Positions 53,637 through 60,499 of a stretch of 64,000 nt of DNA are shown one piece after another (within the stretch, counting starts at the first letter, position 1; each line of letters opens with the position of its first letter). This DNA comes from Maritimibacter alkaliphilus (lineage in GTDB: Bacteria; Pseudomonadota; Alphaproteobacteria; Rhodobacterales; Rhodobacteraceae): positions 124,001-188,000 of the forward strand of contig NZ_JAHVIT010000003.1 of the NCBI RefSeq assembly GCF_019801605.1, given 5' to 3'. The notes under the pieces are model-generated. The model was not told the DNA's origin. It did no database searches and saw nothing but the letters and a program-made list of their open reading frames with translations. The position numbers and the translations under genes are program-made.

Positions 53637-54209
53637 TTGGTCGTACTGAACAGGATCTACACCCGCGGCGGCGACGCCGGGGACACCGCGCTTGGCGATG
53701 GCAGCCGGGTGCCGAAACCCTCGATCCGGGTCGAGGCCTATGGCACCGTGGACGAGACGAATGCCACCGTCGGCATGGCCCGCCTTCACGCCGAGGGCGA
53801 GATGGACAAGGCTCTGGAACGGATCTCGAACGACCTCTTCGATCTCGGCGCGGACCTCTGCCGCCCGAACTTGGAGAAGGACGGCGAGGCGGAGTACACG
53901 CCCCTGCGCGCCGTCCAGAGCCAGGTCGACCGGCTGGAAGCCGAGATCGACGCGATGAACGCCAACCTGTCGCCGCTGCGCAGCTTCGTCCTGCCGGGGG
54001 GCTCGGCGCTGGCCGCGCATCTGCACCTGTGCCGCACCGTCTGCCGCCGGGCCGAACGCCTGACCGTGGCGCTGATGGCGGACGAGGGCTGCAATCCGGT
54101 GGCGGTGAAGTACCTCAACCGCCTGTCGGACTGGTTCTTCGTCGCCAGCCGCGTCGCCAATGACAACGGGGCGCAGGACGTGCTCTGGGTGCCCGGTGCG
54201 AACCGCTGA
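53637..54209 (+). CDS. pduO: Cob(I)alamin adenosyltransferase, PduO type (TTG start)
   Basis: The 190-residue enzyme attaches the 5'-deoxyadenosyl group of ATP to cobalamin. VVLNRIYTRGGDAGDTALGDGSRVPK is the ATP-binding start, EAYGTVDETNA is the next conserved block, and PGGSALAAHLHLCRTVCRRAER carries the conserved Arg-rich helix. The frame requires a TTG start at 53637; AAGGGA lies about 9 nt upstream. No ATG in frame fits the family start. It supplies coenzyme B12 for mutases such as those in the ethylmalonyl-CoA pathway. Confidence 0.92.
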   Translation: MVVLNRIYTRGGDAGDTALGDGSRVPKPSIRVEAYGTVDETNATVGMARLHAEGEMDKALERISNDLFDLGADLCRPNLEKDGEAEYTPLRAVQSQVDRLEAEIDAMNANLSPLRSFVLPGGSALAAHLHLCRTVCRRAERLTVALMADEGCNPVAVKYLNRLSDWFFVASRVANDNGAQDVLWVPGANR

Positions 54210-54211
54210 AG

Positions 54212-54928
54212 ATGGCGGACCTCGACCTTGCCGACGAGGCGCTGCTGCGCGAGATGGAAATCCTCCGCGCGGAGCAGCGTGAACAGATCGCCTATGGCCG
54301 CTCCCTGCCCGTCCGCGCGACCACCGTCGCGGGCGTGGCACTGCCGGTCACCGTTGGGTTCGTCAGCGGCGCGGTGAAGAACAACACCACCGCCGGCGTG
54401 CCGCGGATGGTGACCGACGGGGCCACGACGCTGGAGCGGCTCTTCGGCGCGCTCGGCACCGCCGCGCCGCTGATCACCTTCATTACGCTGGCGGTGGCGC
54501 TGATCTGCCTGTCCTACCTCGTGATCTACTGCGGCAGCTTCAAGCAGACCTTCCTGCTGGCGCGCTACATGCGCGAACACCTCGCCCCGGCGATCAACCA
54601 CCGGGCCGCGAGCGCGGGCAACGGCGCGCCCGATCTCTACCATTGGGAGGGCTGGCTGCTGGACCACCGCAACCGCCGCGACCGGGGCCGCCACGTGGGC
54701 GATGCCAACCTGATGGCAGAGCCGGTGATCATCGCGGCCATCGTCGCGACCTACCTTGCCGTGGCAGTTGTCGCCTCGTGGAGCGGCGGGTTCCTCGTGC
54801 CCTTCGTCTGCATCGTGGCCAGCCTCGCGGTGATCGGCGCGGCCTATTGCCTGATCCAGTGCCGCAACGTGGTGCGGGACGCCGCCTGCGCGGCACAGAC
54901 CCCAAGGACCAAGGCGCCCAAGAGCTAG
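54212..54928 (+). CDS. Membrane protein, function unknown
   Basis: The 238-residue protein has hydrophobic segments around residues 40-60, 85-110, 180-200 and 205-225, giving two pairs of helices with a cytoplasmic loop of about 70 residues. The N-terminus is acidic and probably helical (MADLDLADEALLREMEILRAEQREQ). I do not recognise a family. It lies 2 nt after pduO, so is probably co-transcribed, and converges on thpR with a 4-nt overlap of coding ends. Confidence 0.75.
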   Translation: MADLDLADEALLREMEILRAEQREQIAYGRSLPVRATTVAGVALPVTVGFVSGAVKNNTTAGVPRMVTDGATTLERLFGALGTAAPLITFITLAVALICLSYLVIYCGSFKQTFLLARYMREHLAPAINHRAASAGNGAPDLYHWEGWLLDHRNRRDRGRHVGDANLMAEPVIIAAIVATYLAVAVVASWSGGFLVPFVCIVASLAVIGAAYCLIQCRNVVRDAACAAQTPRTKAPKS

Positions 54929-55482
54929 CCCCCGTCCAGTTCGTCCCCGTCCGGGTAACGGGCCAACACCTCTTGCACGGCCCGGTCCGACAGCCGGGTC
55001 GACTGCACGAAGGCCACGTGATCGACCACGAATGGCGTGCCCCGGAAGGCCGCGTTGCGGGCCAGGAAAAGATCCAGCGCCATCGCCTCGTCCGGCCCCA
55101 TCCGCTTGCGGAACCGCGCGGCGGTGACATGGGGCCGGAAGCGCCGCCGCTCGGTCTCGACGCCCGCACGGCGCACCGCGCCCGCCACCTGCCGCTGAAG
55201 GGCCGTCAGCGCGGCGCTCTCCCCCACCCCGGCCCAAAGGACGAAGGGGCTGTCGCCGAAGGTGCCGAAACTCTCCAGCGCCAGCGGGAAGGGATCGAAG
55301 GCAAGGCCCTCCATCTCCTCGTGGACCGCCTCCGCCGCGTCCTCGGTCTGGTCGCCGAGGAAGGAGAGCGTGATGTGATAGGTCTCGGGCAGCATCAGCC
55401 GCCCGGCGCCGAGGTCACTCATCACGCGGTCCAGCTCGTCCTGCGCCGCCTCCGGCAGCTGAAGCGCGAGGAAGAGCCTCAC
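54925..55482 (-). CDS. thpR: RNA 2',3'-cyclic phosphodiesterase (ThpR/LigT)
   Basis: The 185-residue protein of the 2H phosphoesterase family has both His-x-Thr motifs: HITL at 36-39 within PETYHITLSFLG, and HVTA at 118-121 in RRFRPHVTAARF. It opens 2',3'-cyclic phosphates on RNA ends. The stop overlaps the end of the converging membrane gene by 4 nt. Its start overlaps the upstream membrane protein by 4 nt. Confidence 0.92.
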   Translation of the reverse strand: MRLFLALQLPEAAQDELDRVMSDLGAGRLMLPETYHITLSFLGDQTEDAAEAVHEEMEGLAFDPFPLALESFGTFGDSPFVLWAGVGESAALTALQRQVAGAVRRAGVETERRRFRPHVTAARFRKRMGPDEAMALDLFLARNAAFRGTPFVVDHVAFVQSTRLSDRAVQEVLARYPDGDELDGG

Positions 55483-56288
55483 GCCGCCCCGCCGAAGAGA
55501 TGCTTCACCAGCCGCAGCACGGCAAGCAGTGCCAGCGAGGGCAGCACGATCATCCGCAGCAGGAAGATGCCGGTGATGGTCAGCGAGGCATCGAGCAGGT
55601 CATCGGCATTGTCCCAGAAGCTCTGCGCCGCGTTGGTGTAGGCGGTGATCGCCTCGCGCCAGCTGCGCTCCTCCGCCAGGTCGGCGGTGCCGATCAGCTG
55701 CTCCGCCTCGCCGCCGATCCGCTCCAGCACCGCGTGGGACTGCGCCCAGGCCTCGGCTGTCAGGACCTCACCGCCCCAGATGCCCAGCACGAAGGCCAGC
55801 GGCACGCCGATCGCCATGGCAAAGCCCAAGCCCCCGCAGCCGCCGCAGGCGCGCCGGAACGGCCCCGGCGCCCGGTGCCAGCCGCCCGTCGCCTCGCAGG
55901 TCGACCGCCCCAGCAGGCCAAGCGCCAGCAGCAGGAAGCCCACCGCCGCCACCGGCCCCATGGACATGGAGAGAACGCCCGTCAGCACCGCCACGGCAAA
56001 GACGAGGCCCGAGACCCGCTCGACCGTGTCATCCACCGGCTCCAGCCACTTCAGCGGCTGCACATTGGCCGAGACCCCCAGCGTCGCGCCTACCTCGACC
56101 TCCTGCGCGAAGGAGAGCGCGGCGTTGATCGCGCGCAGCGAGATATAGGTCGCGCCGCTGGCCACGGCGATGTCGCGCTGGAAGGCCTGCGCCTGCGTGG
56201 TCAGCGGGTTCACCTTGGGCGAGAGGGCGAGGAAAAGACAAAGGGCCGCTGCAAGCAGCGACCCGAAGCCCGAGAAAAATCGGTTCAT
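55479..56288 (-). CDS. Membrane protein with long periplasmic regions, function unknown
   Basis: The 269-residue protein begins with a signal anchor (SGFGSLLAAALCLFLALS), has three or four helices between residues 85 and 175 (SGLVFAVAVLTGVLSMSMG, VAAVGFLLLALGLLG, ICGFAMAIGVPLAFVLGIWGG-like) and one more at the C-terminus (IFLLRMIVLPSLALLAVLRLV). It contains CEAT and CGGCGG. I do not recognise it. It is coupled to thpR by a 4-nt overlap and lies just downstream of the hydroxyacid dehydrogenase. Confidence 0.75.
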   Translation of the reverse strand: MNRFFSGFGSLLAAALCLFLALSPKVNPLTTQAQAFQRDIAVASGATYISLRAINAALSFAQEVEVGATLGVSANVQPLKWLEPVDDTVERVSGLVFAVAVLTGVLSMSMGPVAAVGFLLLALGLLGRSTCEATGGWHRAPGPFRRACGGCGGLGFAMAIGVPLAFVLGIWGGEVLTAEAWAQSHAVLERIGGEAEQLIGTADLAEERSWREAITAYTNAAQSFWDNADDLLDASLTITGIFLLRMIVLPSLALLAVLRLVKHLFGGAA

Positions 56289-56295
56289 GATGCCT

Positions 56296-57282
56296 TCACA
56301 GGATACCGGGAACGACCTGATCCGGCGGGCGGTGGCCGTCGGCGAAGGTCTTGATGTTGATGATCACCTTCTCGCCCATCTCCATCCGCCCCTCGACGGT
56401 GGCCGAGCCCATGTGCGGCAGCAGCACGACGTTGGGCAGGGTCTTCAGCTCGGGGTTGGTGACCCGGCCGTTCTCGAAGACGTCGAGGCCCGCGCCCGCG
56501 ATCTCACCGGCCAGCAGCATCCGGGTCAGGGCGTTCTGGTCGATCACCTCCCCGCGGGAGGTGTTCACGATCACCGCCTCGGGCTTCATCAGCTTGAGAC
56601 GGCGGGCGTTCATCAGGTGGAAGGTCGAGGGCGTGTGCGGGCAGTTGATCGACAGAACGTCCATCCGCGCGACCATCTGGTCGAGGCTCTCCCAGTAGGT
56701 CGCGGAGAGCGCGCGCTCTGTCTCTTCGCGCAGGCGGCGGCGGTTGTGGTAATGGACCTGCATCCCGAAGGCATTGGCGCGGCGCGCCACGGCCTGCCCG
56801 ATGCGGCCCATGCCGAGGATGCCGATCCGGCGGCCCGCGATGCGCCCGCCCAGCATGGAGTTCGGCGACCAGCCCTCCCACTCGCCGCCCTGCATCAGGG
56901 CCAGTCCCTCGGGGATGCGGCGGGTGACGGCAAGCACAAGCGCCATGGTCATGTCGGCGGTGTCCTCGGTCACCACGCCGGGCGTGTAGGACACGAGGAT
57001 GCCGCGCTGCCGGCAGGTGGCCACGTCGATGTGATCGACGCCCGCGCCGTAGTTGGCGATCAGCCGCAGGTTGGGCCCGGCCTGCGCCAGCAGACCACTG
57101 TCGATCGTGTCACGCAGGTTCGGCACCAGCACGTCGGCGGTTTTCACTGCCTGCACAAGCTCTTCGCGGGTCATCGGACGATCCTCCGGACCCAGCTGCA
57201 CGTCGAAGAGCTCCTTCATCCGGGCTTCGACACGCTCGGGCAAGCGTCGCGTAACGACAACACTCAGACGTTCAGATGGCAT
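56296..57282 (-). CDS. D-2-hydroxyacid dehydrogenase (glyoxylate/hydroxypyruvate reductase-like)
   Basis: The 328-residue protein has the NAD-binding motif GRRIGILGMGRIGQAVARRA, NYGAGVDHID, and the catalytic Arg-Glu-His set in NTSRGEVID, DVFENGR and LLPHMGSAT. This matches the GyaR/GhrB group that reduces glyoxylate or hydroxypyruvate to glycolate or glycerate. The ATG at 57282 (MPSERLSVVVTRRLP) fits the family start; the frame is open upstream. It is divergent from an SH3-domain gene. Confidence 0.9.
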   Translation of the reverse strand: MPSERLSVVVTRRLPERVEARMKELFDVQLGPEDRPMTREELVQAVKTADVLVPNLRDTIDSGLLAQAGPNLRLIANYGAGVDHIDVATCRQRGILVSYTPGVVTEDTADMTMALVLAVTRRIPEGLALMQGGEWEGWSPNSMLGGRIAGRRIGILGMGRIGQAVARRANAFGMQVHYHNRRRLREETERALSATYWESLDQMVARMDVLSINCPHTPSTFHLMNARRLKLMKPEAVIVNTSRGEVIDQNALTRMLLAGEIAGAGLDVFENGRVTNPELKTLPNVVLLPHMGSATVEGRMEMGEKVIINIKTFADGHRPPDQVVPGIL

Positions 57283-57411
57283 TCCGCCCCTCCCACAAGC
57301 TTCCAATCGGCGCACGTTACGGGCAAAGTGGCGCAGAACAGCACGGGGCACAAGAACCCCGGCAGAGGCAAAGCAAGATTATTTCGAGCAGGAAGAAGGA
57401 CAGGCCGTCCC

Positions 57412-58101
57412 ATGCGCTTCTCACGATCCGGCGCGCTTGCGCTTGGCATCGTCCTGTCGCTCTCCGGCGGCATGGGCGAGGCGAATACCGATGCCCCCGA
57501 GACCGCCCAGACGGGCCCCGCAACGGAGGCCGCGCCGCTCGACAGCATCCGCCCCCCGATGCGCCCGGCGGACCTGACCGGCCCCGATGCCGGCGAGCGG
57601 GGCGAGGACCTTGCACTGCGCGTCCCCGACCCGCAGCTGATCCCCGAGGCCGGCCCGCGCCATGACCAGCCCGAGCGCGGCCCGGTCACCAACCTGCCGA
57701 TCCCCCGCTACGTCTCGATGAAGGCCAGCAAGGGCAATGCCCGCCGCGGCCCCTCGCGCACCCACAAGATCGACTGGGTCTATGTCCGCAAGGACCAGCC
57801 GCTCGAAATCACCGCGGAATTCGGCCACTGGCGCCGGGTCCGTGACCACGAGGGCCTCGGCGGCTGGGTGCATTACTCGCTGCTCTCCGGCGTGCGTACC
57901 GTGCTGGTGGAGGCCGACGAGATCCCGCTGCACAGCCGCGCCAACGACGGCGCCCCGCTGGTGGCCAAGCTGCAGCGCGGGGTGGTGGCCAAGCTGGGCG
58001 ACTGCTCGCTCGAATGGTGCCGCCTGTCGGTTTCGGGCTACAAGGGCTGGGCCCACAAGGCCGGGCTCTGGGGCGTGGACGCAGACGAGGTCCGCGACTG
58101 A
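57412..58101 (+). CDS. SH3-domain protein with signal peptide
   Basis: The 229-residue protein has a signal peptide (SGALALGIVLSLSGGMGEA), a Pro/Asp-rich linker and tandem SH3-like folds: RYVSMKASKGNARRGPSRTH with WVHYSLLSGVRTVLV, and LHSRANDGAPLVAKLQRGVVAKL with GWAHKAGLWGVDADEV. The pattern GPSRTHKIDWVYV and the second copy are characteristic of SH3_4 domains in Rhodobacteraceae. The ATG at 57412 was chosen over longer frames. It is divergent from the dehydrogenase, and 181 nt separate it from the MscS gene. Confidence 0.82.
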   Translation: MRFSRSGALALGIVLSLSGGMGEANTDAPETAQTGPATEAAPLDSIRPPMRPADLTGPDAGERGEDLALRVPDPQLIPEAGPRHDQPERGPVTNLPIPRYVSMKASKGNARRGPSRTHKIDWVYVRKDQPLEITAEFGHWRRVRDHEGLGGWVHYSLLSGVRTVLVEADEIPLHSRANDGAPLVAKLQRGVVAKLGDCSLEWCRLSVSGYKGWAHKAGLWGVDADEVRD

Positions 58102-58282
58102 TCGCCTGAACGCGGGACCTGACCGGGGCGCCCGACCGAAGGGCCCGAAAACGGCGCTGCCGTCGACACGGCCTGCGACGAGGGCCCGACGCCCCCTCGC
58201 ATCCGCAGTCCCGCCTATTGTCTGGCATCACAGCGCGTGCTTTCCTCGGGCCAGGTGATTTGAGCCCAAGGAATTGTCCCCC

Positions 58283-59737
58283 ATGCCGATGCGCTTTCCG
58301 CATCCGCGGTGGCTGCCGTTGCTGGTCCTGCTGCTGCTTTGCCCCGCGCCGCCGCTTTCCGCGCAGGAGAGCGACCAGCCCTCCGGCACGATCACCGTCA
58401 CCGACAGCGCTGACCAGGATGCCGCCATCGCCGTGCGCATCCGCGACATCCTGCACGAGCTGGAGAGCTATGACGACGTCACCGTGACCGTCAGTTCGGG
58501 CATCGTCACCCTGCGCGGCAGCGTGCTGGACGCGGCCGACCTCGCGCGGCTGAACGTTCTGGCGGCGCGGGTGGAGGGCGTGGTGGCGATCCGCAACGAG
58601 GTCATCGAGACGACGGACGTGATCCGCAGGCTCGACCCCGCGGTCCAGCGGATGCGCGACCGGGCGTGGCAGACCATCGCCTACCTGCCGCTGCTGGCGG
58701 TGGCGGCGATGGCCTTCCTGCTGGTGCTCGGCGCGGGGCTGCTGCTGGCGCGGATGCGCCAGCCCTGGGATCGGATCGCGCCCAATGCCTTCATCGCGGA
58801 CATCTATCGCCAGATCCTGCGCCTCGCCTTCACCATCGCGGGGATCGTCGTGGCGCTCGACATCCTCGGGGCGACGGCCCTGCTGTCGACCATCCTCGGC
58901 GCGGCGGGGATCATCGGGCTGGCGATCTCGTTTGCCGTGAAGGACACAGTCGAGAACTTCATCGCCTCGATCATGCTCTCCATGCGCCAGCCGTTCCGGC
59001 CCAACGACTCGGTGGAGATCAACGGCGACGAGGGCAAGGTCATCCGCCTGACCAGCCGGGCAACGATCCTGCTGTCCTACGACGGCAACCAGATCCGCAT
59101 TCCCAACGCCACCGTCTTCAAGAGCCGGATCGTCAACTATTCCACCAACCTCGAGCGGCGGTTCAGCTTCGACCTCGGCGTCGCCCCGGAAACCGACCTC
59201 GCCCAGGCCCGGGCCCTCGCGGAGGAGACGCTGGCCGCCCTGCCCTACACGCTGGCCACGCCCGCCCCCACGGCCTTTGTCCACGAGGCCGGCGACAGCA
59301 CGGTCACCCTGCGGATGCAGGGCTGGGTCGACCAGACGCAGACCGGCCTGCTCGCCGCCCGCGGCGAGGCGATCCGCCAGCTGATGCTCGTCTTCGCGGC
59401 CGAGGGAATCGCCATGCCCGAACCCGGCTTCCGCCTGAGCGGCGCAGGCCTTGTCGTCCCGTCCGGCGCCCCGACCGAAGCCCCGCCCGGCGCACAGTCC
59501 GGCGCACAGTCCGGCGCACAGTCCGGCGCACAGTCCGGCGCACAGTCCGGCGCACAGTCCGGCGCACAGGCAGAGCGCCTCCCGCCCCGCGACACGCCCC
59601 GCCCGGATGCGTTGCGCACCGGGAACATCCCGGACCTCGACGCCGGCACGGACCAGGCGCTGGAACGGATCGTGGAGCATGAACGGGCCGATGCGGCAGG
59701 CAAGAATCTCCTCACCCGCGACGCGCCCTCCGAGTGA
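58283..59737 (+). CDS. Mechanosensitive channel (MscS family) with N-terminal BON domain and C-terminal repeat
   Basis: The 484-residue protein has a signal peptide, a BON domain (about 38-112, VTVTVSSGIVTLRGSVLD), three helices, and the MscS pore helix GAAGIIGLAISFAVKDTVENFIASIMLS followed by the beta domain FRPNDSVEINGDEGKVIRLT. It then has 27 residues of (Gly-Ala-Gln-Ser)n and an unstructured tail. MscS channels open under membrane tension to release solutes. I used the ATG at 58283; a second ATG at 58289 is equally likely, and an upstream TTG would add three residues. Confidence 0.88.
   Translation: MPMRFPHPRWLPLLVLLLLCPAPPLSAQESDQPSGTITVTDSADQDAAIAVRIRDILHELESYDDVTVTVSSGIVTLRGSVLDAADLARLNVLAARVEGVVAIRNEVIETTDVIRRLDPAVQRMRDRAWQTIAYLPLLAVAAMAFLLVLGAGLLLARMRQPWDRIAPNAFIADIYRQILRLAFTIAGIVVALDILGATALLSTILGAAGIIGLAISFAVKDTVENFIASIMLSMRQPFRPNDSVEINGDEGKVIRLTSRATILLSYDGNQIRIPNATVFKSRIVNYSTNLERRFSFDLGVAPETDLAQARALAEETLAALPYTLATPAPTAFVHEAGDSTVTLRMQGWVDQTQTGLLAARGEAIRQLMLVFAAEGIAMPEPGFRLSGAGLVVPSGAPTEAPPGAQSGAQSGAQSGAQSGAQSGAQSGAQAERLPPRDTPRPDALRTGNIPDLDAGTDQALERIVEHERADAAGKNLLTRDAPSE
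59489..59569 (+). repeat. 12-bp tandem repeat inside the MscS gene
   Basis: Six exact copies of GGCGCACAGTCC plus a 9-nt partial copy encode (GAQS)6-GAQ near the C-terminus. Being a multiple of three, copy-number change keeps the frame and would only lengthen or shorten the linker. Confidence 0.97.
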
Positions 59738-59879
59738 CGCAGGGGCCTTCCCCTGCGGCACGACGATGCTGACCCGAGGGCACCCGGCGCCCGGCGCAAA
59801 AATCGTCTTCGGCGGGTGATTTTTTTCCGGAATGGGGCTTGAACCGCCCGCAAGCTCAGAGTAATCAGCGCCCCACAGT

Positions 59880-59954
59880 TGGGGTGTAGCCAAGTGGTAA
59901 GGCAACTGTTTTTGGTACAGTGTACCGTAGGTTCGAATCCTACCACCCCAGCCA
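59880..59954 (+). tRNA. tRNA-Gln (anticodon TTG)
   Basis: The acceptor stem TGGGGTG pairs with CACCCCA, the D-arm reads AGCCAAGTGGTAAGGC, the anticodon stem is ACTGT/ACAGT with loop TTTTGGT (anticodon TTG), and the T-arm is GTAGGTTCGAATCCTAC. The CCA end is encoded. A T-run follows and could be its terminator. It is the only tRNA gene seen. Confidence 0.97.
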
Positions 59955-60430
59955 TTTTTCCTTGAGAACTGAAAATAGACCGCGTCAGCGGTGCAGGGTC
60001 TTCGCACCGGGAACGGTCGTCCGCCTCATGTGAGCGGAAGAGTTCCACAGATGTATCGAACTCCGCGATCTGGAGGTGGCATGTGAGGGCCGCCGGACTT
60101 GGCAGCGCCTCGCAGGCACCCGAACCGAGATCACAGTCACCTGGCTGAGCGCGCGCTCAGGACCAGGGCGCGCCTCTCTCCTCAACGCCTCCGCCACGTC
60201 CCGCGAGACGTGCCTATCCCATCCAGTGCAGAGGCGGTGACCTCCTTGCCTGCGGCCTGTGAGAGTGCCCCTTCTGAGCCGGCGCGCCAGATGAATCACC
60301 GCTGCGCTCACCGCGCCCGAGCGGGCCACGTTGGGCACCGCTCCTCCGAAACCGACCCGGTTGGTCCACCAGTAGGGAGAGTGTCGTGGCCGCGGCACCG
60401 GGGCGCCGCATGTTCCCTTGCGCGCATGAG
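59955..60430. other. Spacer between tRNA-Gln and the RTX gene terminator
   Basis: About 475 nt hold no gene that I can support. Minus-strand frames run through it but their translations are Arg-rich and lack family blocks. The stretch CACGTCCCGCGAGACGTG at 60196-60213 is a short imperfect palindrome. I see no direct repeat of the tRNA end, so no integrated element is indicated. Confidence 0.5.
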
Positions 60431-60460
60431 AAAGGGGCCGGAGAACTCTCCGGCCCCTTT
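60431..60460 (-). terminator. Terminator of the RTX protein gene
   Basis: A perfect 13-bp stem AAAGGGGCCGGAG/CTCCGGCCCCTTT (60431-60443 and 60448-60460) with an AACT loop. On the minus strand TTTCTC follows. It is 40 nt beyond the RTX stop. Confidence 0.88.
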
Positions 60461-60499
60461 CCTGTCGCCCCGCGTCGGAGGTCAGTCGCAGGACGTGCC

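Noticed and set aside
59245-60048. A minus-strand frame containing VVGFEPTVHCTKNSCLTTWLHPN
   Set aside because: This is the well-known artefact of translating the antisense of a tRNA gene; here it runs across tRNA-Gln at 59880-59954.
60060-60420. A possible degenerate gene or transposase remnant in the spacer after tRNA-Gln
   Set aside because: Neither strand gives a recognisable protein block, and the frames have the Arg-rich composition typical of chance frames in GC-rich DNA.
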